From contig OZ244938.1 of assembly GCA_965222175.1 (NCBI GenBank), positions 496,001 through 560,000 of the forward strand: a stretch of 64,000 bases of DNA, read 5' to 3'. The notes beneath the pieces were generated by a model that made no database searches, was not told where the DNA came from, and saw only the letters and a program-made list of their open reading frames with translations. Below are positions 1 through 7,916 of the stretch, in pieces. A program made the position numbers and the translations under genes. Each line of letters opens with the position of its first letter. The first letter of the stretch is position 1. This DNA is from NORP240 sp965222175. Its GTDB lineage: Bacteria; Pseudomonadota; Gammaproteobacteria; Pseudomonadales; Pseudohongiellaceae.

Positions 1-1
1 A

Positions 2-139
2 TTGGCCGATCAGTGGCTGGCTACACCCAATGACAATCCGCTGTTCAACGGCACGGCACCGCTGGATCGCTTACTCGCCGGCCAGGTCGTGGACCTGGCC
101 GTGGTCAGGAACTTCCTCGATGCGGAACGGGGCGGCTGA
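2..139 (+). CDS. Xre/MbcA-type antitoxin, 3' end only
   Basis: The reading frame enters from the left edge and stops at a TGA that overlaps the ATG of the next gene. The 45 visible residues contain WLATPNDNPLFNG, PLDRLLAG and a DLAVVRNFLDAERG end. This is the usual C-terminal toxin-binding segment (DUF2384) of Xre/MbcA/ParS antitoxins paired with RES toxins. In the family, the N-terminal helix-turn-helix, here outside the window, represses the operon. Identity is inferred from this tail and from the overlapping RES gene. Confidence 0.8.
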   Translation: MADQWLATPNDNPLFNGTAPLDRLLAGQVVDLAVVRNFLDAERGG

Positions 140-831
140 TGATCGATATCGCAACGCTACCCAGCAGCGAGGTCAATGAACCGGTTTACCGGATAATCCT
201 GTCGCGCTACCCACAAATCCACCTGTTTGAGCGCGTCTCCAATCCCCAGGATTGGGATGTGTTGTACGCAGTGGAGTCACTGACCAATCCCAGGTTGCGC
301 GACGAAGTGGGTGATATTCGCCTGGTGCCTCCGGAAGACCGTGTCTATGGTGATGGCGCCTCCTGGATCATGGCGGCATTTACCCACACGCCTGTTGATG
401 GTCGTGGCGGTCGCTTCAACCGGGACTTCGGTATCTATTATTGCGCCGCTGACGAGTCGATCGCTGTGGCCGAGACCTCGTATCATCGCGCACGATTCCT
501 GAGAGAGTCTCGAATCGACAAGACCACCCAGGAAATGCGCGTTATCCGTGCACAACTGGGGCCGGCTACCCTGCACGATATACGACACCTGGTCGGTGAG
601 GCGATTTACGATCCCGATGACTACCGCGAGGCACAGCAGCTCGGCCACAACTTGCGCGATGCAAACAGTTACGGTGTTCACTTCCAGAGCGTGAGAGCGG
701 AGGGCGATTGCTATGGCGTCATGCGTCCCAGGGTGCTGTCGGATGCCATCCACTGGCGCTACCTGCGGTACCACTATGACCAGGGATCGATCGTCCAAGT
801 TGAATCCCTCGATGGCAGCAGTAGACGGTGA
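139..831 (+). CDS. RES-domain toxin of a RES-Xre toxin-antitoxin pair
   Basis: A 230-residue protein starting at an ATG inside the TGATG overlap with the antitoxin, so the two are translationally coupled. The RES core is visible: GRFNRDFG at about residues 91-98, a Tyr-Tyr pair at 100-101, AVAETSYH with the conserved Glu near 112, and a C-terminal SVRAEGDCYGV strand. RES toxins resemble ADP-ribosyltransferases, and characterised members (MbcT, Pseudomonas Res) destroy or phosphorolyse NAD+. The Arg, Tyr and Glu expected of the active site look intact, so it is probably functional. Such pairs are frequent stabilising cargo on ICEs. Confidence 0.88.
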   Translation: MIDIATLPSSEVNEPVYRIILSRYPQIHLFERVSNPQDWDVLYAVESLTNPRLRDEVGDIRLVPPEDRVYGDGASWIMAAFTHTPVDGRGGRFNRDFGIYYCAADESIAVAETSYHRARFLRESRIDKTTQEMRVIRAQLGPATLHDIRHLVGEAIYDPDDYREAQQLGHNLRDANSYGVHFQSVRAEGDCYGVMRPRVLSDAIHWRYLRYHYDQGSIVQVESLDGSSRR

Positions 832-1436
832 TGGCGATGTACAACGAACTGCTGTGGATATTCACACAACTCCCTGACAATTACATCGTCCTCGATACAG
901 AGACCACCGGGCTCCCGGACGAAAACGGATTGCCGGATATCGTCTCGCTCGGCATCACCGTGGTTAGGGATCGAGAGATCGCGGAATCTATCGAGTTCAA
1001 GACACAACCGCAAAAACGAATTTCCGAAGAAGCACAGTCGATACACGGGATCACTAGCGACGAGGCCGCCAAATTCGGGTCCTTCGATTCGCAGTGGCAA
1101 CGGATTGCCGGTTACCTGCAGGATCAGCTCATTGTTATTCACAACGCCGGTTTCGACTGGCCGATTCTCCTGGACCACGTTCAGCGATACGGAATGGTAA
1201 TGCCACAGATTCAAGGGGTGTTCTGCAGCCAGAAAGCGGCTACTCCCTGGACTCAAGCTAAGAATCTCCCATGTAGTCATAGAGGGCCTTCGCTGGATTT
1301 GCTAACGGAGGTGCTCGGCACCGAAAACCTCAGAGCCAAGGGTGACGGAATACACGGCGCTGAGATAGACAGTCGGCAAACGGCTAGGGTCATAGAGCTA
1401 ATGAGACACCACCGTTTAGCATCGAACCACTTTTAG
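831..1436 (+). CDS. DEDDh-family 3'-5' exonuclease (DnaQ-like)
   Basis: About 201 residues. The likely ATG overlaps the stop of the RES toxin; a GTG three bases earlier and an ATG six bases later are alternatives. The three exonuclease motifs are present: DTETTG (about 22-27), HNAGFD (about 104-109) and HGAEID (about 175-180), the last giving the His and Asp of the DEDDh class. The length matches a stand-alone epsilon-like proofreading or DNA-trimming nuclease. It carries no polymerase or GIY-YIG domain. Coupling to a toxin-antitoxin pair places it in the accessory DNA of the island rather than in replication; its substrate is unknown. Confidence 0.85.
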   Translation: MAMYNELLWIFTQLPDNYIVLDTETTGLPDENGLPDIVSLGITVVRDREIAESIEFKTQPQKRISEEAQSIHGITSDEAAKFGSFDSQWQRIAGYLQDQLIVIHNAGFDWPILLDHVQRYGMVMPQIQGVFCSQKAATPWTQAKNLPCSHRGPSLDLLTEVLGTENLRAKGDGIHGAEIDSRQTARVIELMRHHRLASNHF

Positions 1437-1463
1437 TTATGACTTTGTTTGAGGTGGGTGGGC

Positions 1464-1703
1464 ATGTTTGATGAATTGTTAAAAGAGCTGAAATGATTGG
1501 AGCGGACCACCAAGGTTTCTGTTCCAATTTACTCTGATGAAAAAGGCTATATGGATAGGCAGTATCCTGCAGAAAACTGTGAGTTCTTGTTTAAAGTTCA
1601 TGAAGAAGACTGGGAAATAGCTTTAAAGATGAAGCCGTTTGGTGCCCATTCTGTCGGCATGAAGCTCCGTCCGAGCGTAAAAGCGGACATTCCAGAATGC
1701 TGA
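1464..1703 (+). pseudogene. Small cassette ORF interrupted by in-frame TGA and cut at its 3' end
   Basis: An ATG at 1464 opens MFDELLKELK, followed by an in-frame TGA at 1494-1496. The same frame then continues for 68 codons (LERTTKVSVPIYSDEKGYMD and beyond) to 1703. The text on both sides of the stop reads like one N-terminal domain of a small soluble hypothetical protein that I have seen elsewhere but cannot name. The last ~20 residues run into an array repeat (family A), so the real 3' end has been lost. A TTG directly after the TGA could restart translation, but no ribosome-binding site is visible. A decayed gene at the left edge of the array is the simplest reading. Confidence 0.5.
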
Positions 1704-1713
1704 AGCTAGGTCG
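1668..1713 (+). repeat. Array repeat, family A, 5'-truncated (A1)
   Basis: AGCGGACATTCCAG followed by GAAGCTAGGTCGCC and TAATAAACCC matches the 3' two-thirds of the family A copies near 10132, 21759 and 22325. It fuses to the end of the broken gene at 1464-1703. Confidence 0.6.
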
Positions 1714-1760
1714 CCTAATAAACCCATTGCTGACGTTCGAAAATCTGCCAGGCCAAGTAA

Positions 1761-2411
1761 ATGCTAATAATTTTTGATTGCGATGGCGTACTAATTGATT
1801 CCGAGCGAATTCTCAATGACGTATATCGGGAATGTCTGAAAGAGATTGGACTCGAAATGTCCTTGGACGAAGTCATTAAAACGTTCAAAGGCAGATCTAC
1901 CAAAGACTGTTTAATTATTACTGAACAATTACTTGGCCATCCAGTGTCTGAGCGACAGCTCAACGATAAATTTGAAGAAATTGGAATTAAGCGATTTCGT
2001 GACGAAATTCGCCCAATGCCAGGAATAAAAGAGATCCTTGAAAGACTTACTATTAGGCGCTGTGTTGCGTCTAGTAGTTCTCACGAGCATATCCGCTTAG
2101 GCTTAGAGATTTCGGGGCTTGCGTCGTATTTTAATGAGGGGATTTTTAGTGCTTCGGATGTTTCCCGTGGCAAACCAGCTCCTGACTTATTTCTTCATGC
2201 TGCTTCAAAAATGGGGGTGGCTCCCGAGGAGTGTGTCGTAGTTGAGGATTCCCCGGCCGGGGTTGAAGGTGCTGTCACGGCTGGTATGCAAGTGTTAGGC
2301 TTTGTTGATCTAACTTCCGAAGCAGATCTCCGGGCAGCAGGAGCCATAACATTTGATAGTATGATGGAGCTACCTCTACTAATCGATAAATTGAAACAGA
2401 TGCGAAGGTAG
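1761..2411 (+). CDS. HAD-superfamily phosphatase, beta-phosphoglucomutase-like
   Basis: A 216-residue, single-domain haloacid-dehalogenase hydrolase. Motif I is DCDGVLID with nucleophile Asp6 and acid Asp8; motif II is the Ser run at about 104-107; motif III Lys is in RGKPAP (about 138); motif IV is VVVEDSPAG with its acidic pair at about 162-163. A helical cap follows motif I, as in subclass IA enzymes (beta-phosphoglucomutase, phosphoglycolate and sugar-phosphate phosphatases). All catalytic residues are present, so it should be active; the substrate cannot be read from sequence. It stands alone, about 50 bases after an array repeat, as a cassette gene would. Confidence 0.88.
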   Translation: MLIIFDCDGVLIDSERILNDVYRECLKEIGLEMSLDEVIKTFKGRSTKDCLIITEQLLGHPVSERQLNDKFEEIGIKRFRDEIRPMPGIKEILERLTIRRCVASSSSHEHIRLGLEISGLASYFNEGIFSASDVSRGKPAPDLFLHAASKMGVAPEECVVVEDSPAGVEGAVTAGMQVLGFVDLTSEADLRAAGAITFDSMMELPLLIDKLKQMRR

Positions 2412-2610
2412 TAGGCATAGATTGAGATAAAGTAGTTTGTCGGCTTGGCTTTATGGTCAATTTGTTTATCTTCCGTCCATCATGTTTGCAATGACGGCTA
2501 GAGCCGAAGCGGATTCTAGAAAAGCCATGTTTGGTTAAAAACACAGAGCTACTAGTTGACTTATTAAGACTGGATATCTAGTGATTACTCGAACAGCATC
2601 CATTTCAATC

Positions 2611-3294
2611 ATGGACTACAAAGCCGTTCAAGCCTCTGCAAAACAAGTGTTGACTGAATTGTGCGAAGTTATAGGCTCCGATTCTACTGAACAAAGTATT
2701 GCTGCGTTTGCGATTGATCGTCTGTCTGAATTGGGACTTCCAGATACCTGGTATCACTCTTGCCCGGCCTTTGTATTGGCTGGTAGTCGCAGTTGCTTAT
2801 CATTTTCTGGACGGGACTACGTTCCAAGTGAAGAGCGTATAGGTAGCAATAATCTAATTACTGTGGACCTTAGCCCCCGTGCAGGATCAATTTGGGGTGA
2901 CTGTGCCCGATCATTCCCAGTTGAGGATGGTAGAGTGAATTTACAACCTACTGGCCCAGACTTTAGGCGTGGAATTGAAGCGCAGGTTCGTCTGCACACT
3001 GAAATGAAGGCATTTGTTAACCCCACCACGACATTTGCAGAATTGCACAATTTCTCGAATGGACTAATTGCGTCTATGGGATACATAAATCTCGATTTTC
3101 TAGGTAATGTTGGGCACAGTATCGCCACGAGGCTAGACGATCGTGTATACATCGATGCTAATAACAACGAGCCTCTTTCAACAGTAAAGTTTTTTACGTT
3201 TGAACCACACATTCGAAAAGTTAATGGGGCGTGGGGATTCAAGCATGAGAATATCTACTATTTCAATGAGAGAGGAGAAATCACAGAACTTTGA
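2611..3294 (+). CDS. M24-family metallopeptidase (aminopeptidase P / MetAP fold)
   Basis: About 227 residues from the ATG at 2611; an upstream GTG in frame at 2581 is an alternative. Pita-bread-fold metal ligands are visible: VDLSPRAGSIWGDCARSF gives the two Asp, GHSIATRLDD the His, FTFEPHIR the first Glu and GFKHENIYYF the second. It lacks the N-terminal creatinase-like domain of full aminopeptidase P, so it is a minimal M24 enzyme or Xaa-Pro dipeptidase relative. No signal peptide is seen, so it is probably cytoplasmic. An A/B-type repeat follows the stop, and it has no functional neighbours. Confidence 0.8.
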   Translation: MDYKAVQASAKQVLTELCEVIGSDSTEQSIAAFAIDRLSELGLPDTWYHSCPAFVLAGSRSCLSFSGRDYVPSEERIGSNNLITVDLSPRAGSIWGDCARSFPVEDGRVNLQPTGPDFRRGIEAQVRLHTEMKAFVNPTTTFAELHNFSNGLIASMGYINLDFLGNVGHSIATRLDDRVYIDANNNEPLSTVKFFTFEPHIRKVNGAWGFKHENIYYFNERGEITEL

Positions 3295-3297
3295 ATG

Positions 3298-3414
3298 GCT
3301 CCTTTGAAGCCGGTTTCGGTAATAGAGGCAGCCTAAAGCGACTTCCGTTATTATAAAAGCTGACGTTTAAGGGTGGCCCGGAGATTGGCAGCAAATAAAC
3401 CCAAAACGGAAGTT
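3298..3414 (+). repeat. Array repeat, family B (B1)
   Basis: About 115 bases starting CTTTGAAGCCGGTTTCGG, with an internal ACTTCCGTTATTAT block, then AAGGGTGGCCCGGAG, GGCAGCAAATAAACCC and AAAACGGAAGT. The last 60-70 bases are bounded by the inverted pair ACTTCCGTT / AACGGAAGT. It is closely related to the copies at 6022, 12891 and 16960. Confidence 0.75.
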
Positions 3415-3688
3415 AGGGATTCTAAGCTCTTCGCACGCTTTCCCGGGCAGACCCTGTGGATTTCTCAGAATTTCAGTGGGATACTGCCTTTCTAAGATTA
3501 GATATGAGGACCCCTCCGTATCCATACGAAAGGGGGACCCCCTCAATATATAAATGTTATGTGTTTCGATGCGTCGAATTACGACCCAAAGCGAAGATGG
3601 TGCTAAATCGTTTGTACCATAATTTCCGAACAGTAGATCAATTTTGCTGATGCGCTAAGATTCAAATCTGATTAAAGTGAATTAAACA
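3415..3688. other. Gene-poor spacer
   Basis: Between repeat B1 and the next gene I see no supported gene. A 64-codon open frame at 3456-3650 has no start context and no recognisable domain. The stretch is AT-rich near its end and probably holds the promoter of the serine hydrolase at 3689. Confidence 0.4.
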
Positions 3689-4804
3689 GTGACTTTTAGA
3701 ATCCGCTATCTAGTAGTATTTGGGGTTGCGATACTCGCTATAGCTGGTTCTCTTGGCTTTCTTTCTACACCAGACTCTGAAGAACTACCTCCTAGCACAT
3801 GGCCTTACCACCCTTCACCAACCGCTGCTGGTTATGCTGTAAATATTAGAGAACGACTCAATAATTACGCAGACTCCATACCGGCTGAAACCATCATGGT
3901 GGTAACTGATGGGAAAGTGTTGTGGGAATACGGAAACACTGCCCGTATTGAAGCTGTCGCTTCAGTACGCAAAAGTGTACTAGCTATGTTGTACGGAAAC
4001 TACGTGGAGCAAGGCATAATTGATTTAAATTTGACATTGGCGGAACTTGGAATTGATGATGTTGAAGGCCTGCTTCCTATTGAGAAAGAAGCAACAATTG
4101 AACATTTGATTACTGCTCGGTCAGGAGTATACCACCCAGCTGCCACTTACGGAGACAATACTGCTTACGCCCCTGAAAGAGGGACTCAGGTACCGGGTGA
4201 CTACTTTCTTTACAACAATTGGGATTTTAACGTTTCAGGAACCATTTTTGAGACTTTAACCGAAACTTCAATCTTTGACGCCATAGAGTCTGATTTGGCT
4301 ATTCCACTCGGCTTCGAGCAATGGGAAAGAGAAAGGCATAGTAGGTACGGTGCTACAGGGATTGAAAACCGTTCTAACTTTCCAGGTTATCCGATTTATC
4401 TATCGGTAAGAGATATGGCTCGCTTGGGTCAGTTAATGTTACAGGATGGGAATTGGAACGGGAAACAAGTAATTCCAGCCGCTTGGGCGAAACAAATCCG
4501 TTCACTTGTTACTCCAAGTTCGGAATTGAATCCTCCTGAACGTAGAGAAGGCATTGCAGGATATGGTTATATGTGGTGGGTAATTGATGATTCCAAAGCT
4601 GAGTGCCCTCTGGAGCAAGGATACCTGGCAAGGGGTGGACTTGGGGACTACATATTCGTACTACCACAACTTGAATTAGTGATTGCAATAAAAACTCGAG
4701 AAACAGTTTGGCGATATGTTACGCGCAGCGGAACTGACGGCGATGATATCCTCGGTTTAGTTCAAGTATTGGTTGAGGCAAAAATCGAGCTGCCTTGCGT
4801 ATAA
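3689..4804 (+). CDS. Serine hydrolase of the beta-lactamase (class C / penicillin-binding) family
   Basis: A 371-residue protein starting at GTG 3689 with a hydrophobic N-terminus (residues 7-25) that works as signal peptide or anchor, so it should act in the periplasm. The catalytic SxxK is SVRK at about 92-95 and the YxN-like motif is YNN at about 175-177. A late GGLGDYIF segment stands where HxG/KTG is expected. Family members include esterases, D-aminopeptidases and DD-peptidases as well as beta-lactamases, so resistance should not be assumed. The gene is monocistronic and is followed after 60 bases by an integron attC site. Confidence 0.8.
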   Translation: MTFRIRYLVVFGVAILAIAGSLGFLSTPDSEELPPSTWPYHPSPTAAGYAVNIRERLNNYADSIPAETIMVVTDGKVLWEYGNTARIEAVASVRKSVLAMLYGNYVEQGIIDLNLTLAELGIDDVEGLLPIEKEATIEHLITARSGVYHPAATYGDNTAYAPERGTQVPGDYFLYNNWDFNVSGTIFETLTETSIFDAIESDLAIPLGFEQWERERHSRYGATGIENRSNFPGYPIYLSVRDMARLGQLMLQDGNWNGKQVIPAAWAKQIRSLVTPSSELNPPERREGIAGYGYMWWVIDDSKAECPLEQGYLARGGLGDYIFVLPQLELVIAIKTRETVWRYVTRSGTDGDDILGLVQVLVEAKIELPCV

Positions 4805-4863
4805 TTTTCAGCCCTTGGCATAAAGCAGCTCAAATTTTGGTGTATTAAATTGAATGAATCCAA

Positions 4864-4981
4864 CACATAACAAACAAGTCAATAAAGGACACAGCCCGCT
4901 CCGCACAGTTTGCGAGTGGCTATGCCATTCTATCGCAAACCGCGCTCCACAGACTGTGCCCATTACTACTGGCGTTACGAG
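4864..4981 (+). repeat. Integron attC recombination site (attC-a)
   Basis: Starts with CACATAACAAACAAGTCAA and ends with TACTGGCGTTACGAG. The inner arms pair: AGGACACAG with CTGTGCCC, GTTTGCGA with TCGCAAAC, and AGTGGC with GCCATT. The overall layout (R''-L'' ... L'-R', about 115 bases) is that of the long attC sites of marine gammaproteobacteria. The cores deviate from the strict RYYYAAC/GTTRRRY consensus. Confidence 0.75.
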
Positions 4982-4984
4982 GCA

Positions 4985-5515
4985 GTGGTGCGCGATACAT
5001 TAGTAATATTAATTGGCATATTTTCAATCAGCTCGTGCTTAGCAGTCGAGAACCAACGATGGCCCGGTCTACCACCAGATTGTTGGACTGAAAGCCGTAA
5101 TGTTCATGCCGGTGAATCCGTTGATCTCGAATCAAGAACCTACCCATCAGTAGCTTTCAGTCATATTGGTGAATCTTTGGATGGTGAGCGGATCTATTCT
5201 CCGAATGGAGCGTATTATTTTATTACTGATGGATTCAGACCAAACTCCATTGTTCAGATATTCAGCGAAAAAGCGACTTTCTGGCAGCTCTCGTTCAAAG
5301 ACAATTTTTATCCTGCAAGTCCTAAGTGGGTGAGCGAAAACTTGCTGTTTCTACGAGTTTACGGAGGCAGAATCGCATTCATTGACATCGTTTTGAATGT
5401 AGAGAAAGAAGAAGTCCTATACACCGATCGAGGGATCGATGGATATATTGCATTTCAGCAATATCAAGAAGGTTGTCGAACCTTGGGGGGTTGCGAGTGC
5501 ATAGAAAAAGAGTAG
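4985..5515 (+). CDS. Hypothetical exported cassette protein, possible lipoprotein
   Basis: The open frame extends left into attC-a, but the likely start is a GTG at 4985 or 4988, just after the attC end, giving about 176 residues. The N-terminus is hydrophobic (DTLVILIGIFSISSCLA) and ends in a lipobox-like SISSC, suggesting a lipoprotein. The body has aromatic, beta-rich segments (GAYYFITDGF, ATFWQLSFKDNF) that recall a beta-propeller or WD-like fragment. I do not recognise the family. It is the sole gene between attC-a and attC-b, so it forms a textbook one-gene integron cassette. Confidence 0.7.
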   Translation: MVRDTLVILIGIFSISSCLAVENQRWPGLPPDCWTESRNVHAGESVDLESRTYPSVAFSHIGESLDGERIYSPNGAYYFITDGFRPNSIVQIFSEKATFWQLSFKDNFYPASPKWVSENLLFLRVYGGRIAFIDIVLNVEKEEVLYTDRGIDGYIAFQQYQEGCRTLGGCECIEKE

Positions 5516-5638
5516 CCTCGTAACAATTCAGTCAATCAGGGACCGGCTCACTGCGCGTGGTGGGCGAATGGCCTGACGGCCATTTTATCCGCCCACCATG
5601 CTCGCGAACCGTCCCATTACCACGGGCGTTATGAGTCC
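5516..5638 (+). repeat. Integron attC recombination site (attC-b)
   Basis: CCTCGTAACAATTCAGTCAA at the left end and CCACGGGCGTTATGAG at the right end. The inner stem is nearly perfect: GTGGTGGGCG, AATGGCC, loop, GGCCATT, CGCCCACCA. The outer arms GGGACCGG and CCGTCCC also pair. Long, imperfectly symmetric hairpins with these cores are diagnostic of attC. Confidence 0.85.
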
Positions 5639-5650
5639 TGAGATCGAAGC

Positions 5651-5998
5651 ATGGATGAACATCGAGACAATAGCGATAGACTCGTGATCGATTTCCATGA
5701 AATTGATGCGAGGAAGTATTCGAAGATTACTACGGCTGTCGAAGCTGAATTTGGTCTTGATGTGGCAGGAGCTAAAACGGCTGGATTGGATGAAGTATTC
5801 CAAGACTTCAAAAAGGGAGCGGATGTCTTGAGTCTGGAGTGGGATAATTGGTCCGGATATATTGTGAATGCAAAAACAGAATCGGCCGAACCACTTGTTC
5901 GTGAAATAGCAAGTTTTATCAGTGCCAAACTCAACTCATCACAAGCCGCTCAAATTCGTTCCGGCCACAAAAAGCGTGGCCTCCACCGGACTCGCTAA
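5651..5998 (+). CDS. Hypothetical small soluble cassette protein
   Basis: A 115-residue protein with no signal peptide or membrane segment. The start is the ATG at 5651, 13 bases after attC-b, and the frame runs about 60 bases into attC-c, so its C-terminus (GHKKRGLHRTR) is encoded by the recombination site. This is common in integron cassettes. The core (FKKGADVLSLEWDNWSGYIV, then PLVREIASFI) looks like an alpha/beta fold. I do not recognise the family. Confidence 0.7.
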   Translation: MDEHRDNSDRLVIDFHEIDARKYSKITTAVEAEFGLDVAGAKTAGLDEVFQDFKKGADVLSLEWDNWSGYIVNAKTESAEPLVREIASFISAKLNSSQAAQIRSGHKKRGLHRTR

Positions 5999-6026
5999 CG
6001 CTCGCCGTTTAGCGGGGCGTTAATGT
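5934..6026 (+). repeat. Integron attC recombination site (attC-c)
   Basis: TCATCACAAGCCGCTCAAA opens the site and AGCGGGGCGTTAATG closes it. GGCCAC and GTGGCC form the inner stem, and TTCCGG pairs with CCGGAC further out. It overlaps the end of the gene at 5651-5998 and leads directly into repeat B2. Confidence 0.8.
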
Positions 6027-6129
6027 CCGCTGAGAAGCCGATTTCGGCAATAGAGGCAGCCTAAGGCAACTTCCGCTACTATGAAAGCCGACGTTCCAGG
6101 GATGCCGGGAGACCGGCAGCAAATAAACC
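6022..6129 (+). repeat. Array repeat, family B (B2), interrupted by IS1182
   Basis: AATGTCCGCTGAGAAGCCG, then TTTCGGCAATAGAGGCAGCC, ACTTCCGCTACTATG and GGCAGCAAATAAACC. It stops at the left end of the IS element and resumes after it at 7810-7831 as AAACCCGAAGCGGAAGT. Joining the two sides through one AAACC copy restores a normal family B repeat. Confidence 0.8.
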
Positions 6130-7809
6130 GAGCTTGTGTGAAAACGTAGCCCAAAATATACTCAAAAATCGTCCGTTAGGAGTCAATTCTAATGAAGCGA
6201 TACATCGAAGAAGACAACCGCAGTCAACAAGCGATGTTTCCCGAGAGCTTGGATGATTACATCGCTCAAGACAACCAGGTTCGGGTGATTGATGCCTTCG
6301 TTGATGAACTGCCGCTAGATGCACTTTGTTTCAAGCGAGCGGTGCCAAAAGCCACAGGACGTCCTGGCTATCGACCCACTACGTTAATGAAAATCTACCT
6401 TTACGGTTACATCAACCGAATTCAATCCAGTCGGCGTCTTGAGCGAGAAACCCAGCGGAACGTGGAGCTGATGTGGCTGGTTGGTCGTCTGCAGCCAGAC
6501 TTTAAAACTATCGCCGATTTTCGCAAAGATAATCGCCAAGCAATCCAGAATACCTGTAGACATTTTGTGGAACTGTGTCGCCAACAAGACTTTTTCATGC
6601 AGGCAGTAGTCGCTATTGACGGCAGCAAGTTCAAAGCGGTCAACAACGTCTCCAAGAACCATACCCGGGGAATCCTCAAGCGACGAATAGCACGTACGGA
6701 AGAGCACATTGCCAACTATCTGTCCAAACTTGATGAGGCAGATAGTGACGAGCCAACACCGTCAGAAACCGACATGCCAGACTTACAGGAAAAGCTCAGC
6801 TCCTTGCGGGAATCGTTGAAAGCGCTAAAGGAAAAAGAACAACAGGTGTTAGCGCACCCGGACAAGCAGATTTCAGAGACCGATAAAGACGCCCGGTTAA
6901 TGAAGCATAAAGGTAGGGTATCGCTGGTGGGATACAACCTGCAAACAGCGGTCGATACCCACCACAAGCTAATCGTGGCGCATGAATTGACCAATTCACC
7001 GACAGACCGGGGGCAACTGCTACCTGTGGCCAAGAAGGTTAAGCAGGCGTTACGGTGTGACGAGATGACTGTACTGGCTGATCGCGGTTACTACAGTGGT
7101 CTGGACATGAAGTCATGCCACGAATTAGGCATAAAAGCACTGGTGCCAAAGCCATCGACATCAGGCAATAAAGCGGCGGGGTTGTATGATCGAGCTGAAT
7201 TTAAATACGACGCTGAACAGGATCAGTATGTTTGTCCGGCAAACGAAATACTACCTCGACGCGGTAGGAGTCTTGAAGACGGAAGAAACATCGATACCTA
7301 CTATGCCTCTGCAACACTATGCAGAGATTGCAAACTCAAGACAAAGTGCACACGTGGAAGGGAGCGTCGAGTCAGAAGATGGGAGCATGAAGCGCTGCTG
7401 GAATCCTTGGCTGATGAGCTTCGCGACTACCCGCGAGCGATGGCTGATCGGGCCTGTACAGTCGAACATCCGTTCGGCACACTAAAGCTCAACATGGGAA
7501 CAACGCAGATTCTGATGAAGCGACTTGAGAATGTGCGGACTGAGATGAGTTTGCATGTGTTGGCTTACAATATGAAAAGAACGATTAGTATTTTGGGCGT
7601 GCCAGCGCTAATCAGGGCGATCAGAGCGCAGGCAAAGTCTGCCTGTTCGTTTATTAGGCACCTGTCAGGCATTGTGTGCGAATTTATGATTGGCAAGGCA
7701 GCGTATGACAATCAGGTTTTACGTGCTTAGATAAGCTCACCAGCCTACCAATCTCAATATAGAACTGAAATATGCAACATGAATTGGCTTTTTCTTTTCA
7801 CACAACCTC
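6130..7809 (+). mobile_element. IS1182-family insertion sequence, copy 1
   Basis: About 1,680 bases bounded by imperfect inverted repeats GAGCTTGTGTGAAAA (left) and its partner TTTTCACACAACCTC (right), flanked by a 5-base target duplication AAACC (6125-6129 and 7810-7814). It carries one intact transposase. It lies inside repeat B2. A second copy with the same ends is at 14803-16483. Confidence 0.9.
6192..7730 (+). CDS. IS1182-family DDE transposase
   Basis: A 512-residue transposase with the N-terminal signature seen in IS1182 members (EDNRSQQAMFPESLDDYI), a VVAIDGSKFKAVNN strand for the first catalytic Asp, VLADRGYYSG for the second, and the CRDCKLKTKC cysteine cluster before the C-terminal ERRVRRWEHE helix that carries the catalytic Glu. 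The length is full and there is no frameshift, so it should be active. It differs from the copy at 14865 by scattered substitutions only. Confidence 0.92.
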   Translation: MKRYIEEDNRSQQAMFPESLDDYIAQDNQVRVIDAFVDELPLDALCFKRAVPKATGRPGYRPTTLMKIYLYGYINRIQSSRRLERETQRNVELMWLVGRLQPDFKTIADFRKDNRQAIQNTCRHFVELCRQQDFFMQAVVAIDGSKFKAVNNVSKNHTRGILKRRIARTEEHIANYLSKLDEADSDEPTPSETDMPDLQEKLSSLRESLKALKEKEQQVLAHPDKQISETDKDARLMKHKGRVSLVGYNLQTAVDTHHKLIVAHELTNSPTDRGQLLPVAKKVKQALRCDEMTVLADRGYYSGLDMKSCHELGIKALVPKPSTSGNKAAGLYDRAEFKYDAEQDQYVCPANEILPRRGRSLEDGRNIDTYYASATLCRDCKLKTKCTRGRERRVRRWEHEALLESLADELRDYPRAMADRACTVEHPFGTLKLNMGTTQILMKRLENVRTEMSLHVLAYNMKRTISILGVPALIRAIRAQAKSACSFIRHLSGIVCEFMIGKAAYDNQVLRA

Positions 7810-7916
7810 AAACCCGAAGCGGAAGTAGTGTTATGTGCTGTGGCTATGCCCAATTTCGTGATATTGGTCTTCTAATTCCGGAATATTTGTTACCGGAATT
7901 GAATCAGGGATGGGAT

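Noticed and set aside
1497..1703. Intact small gene starting at TTG 1497
   Set aside because: The TTG directly follows an in-frame TGA and the upstream ten codons read as the true N-terminus, so a broken gene is more likely.
3456..3650. 64-codon open frame after repeat B1
   Set aside because: No ribosome-binding site, no domain, and composition like the surrounding spacer.
3689..4804. Antibiotic-resistance beta-lactamase
   Set aside because: The family motifs also fit esterases and peptidases; nothing specific to resistance enzymes is visible.
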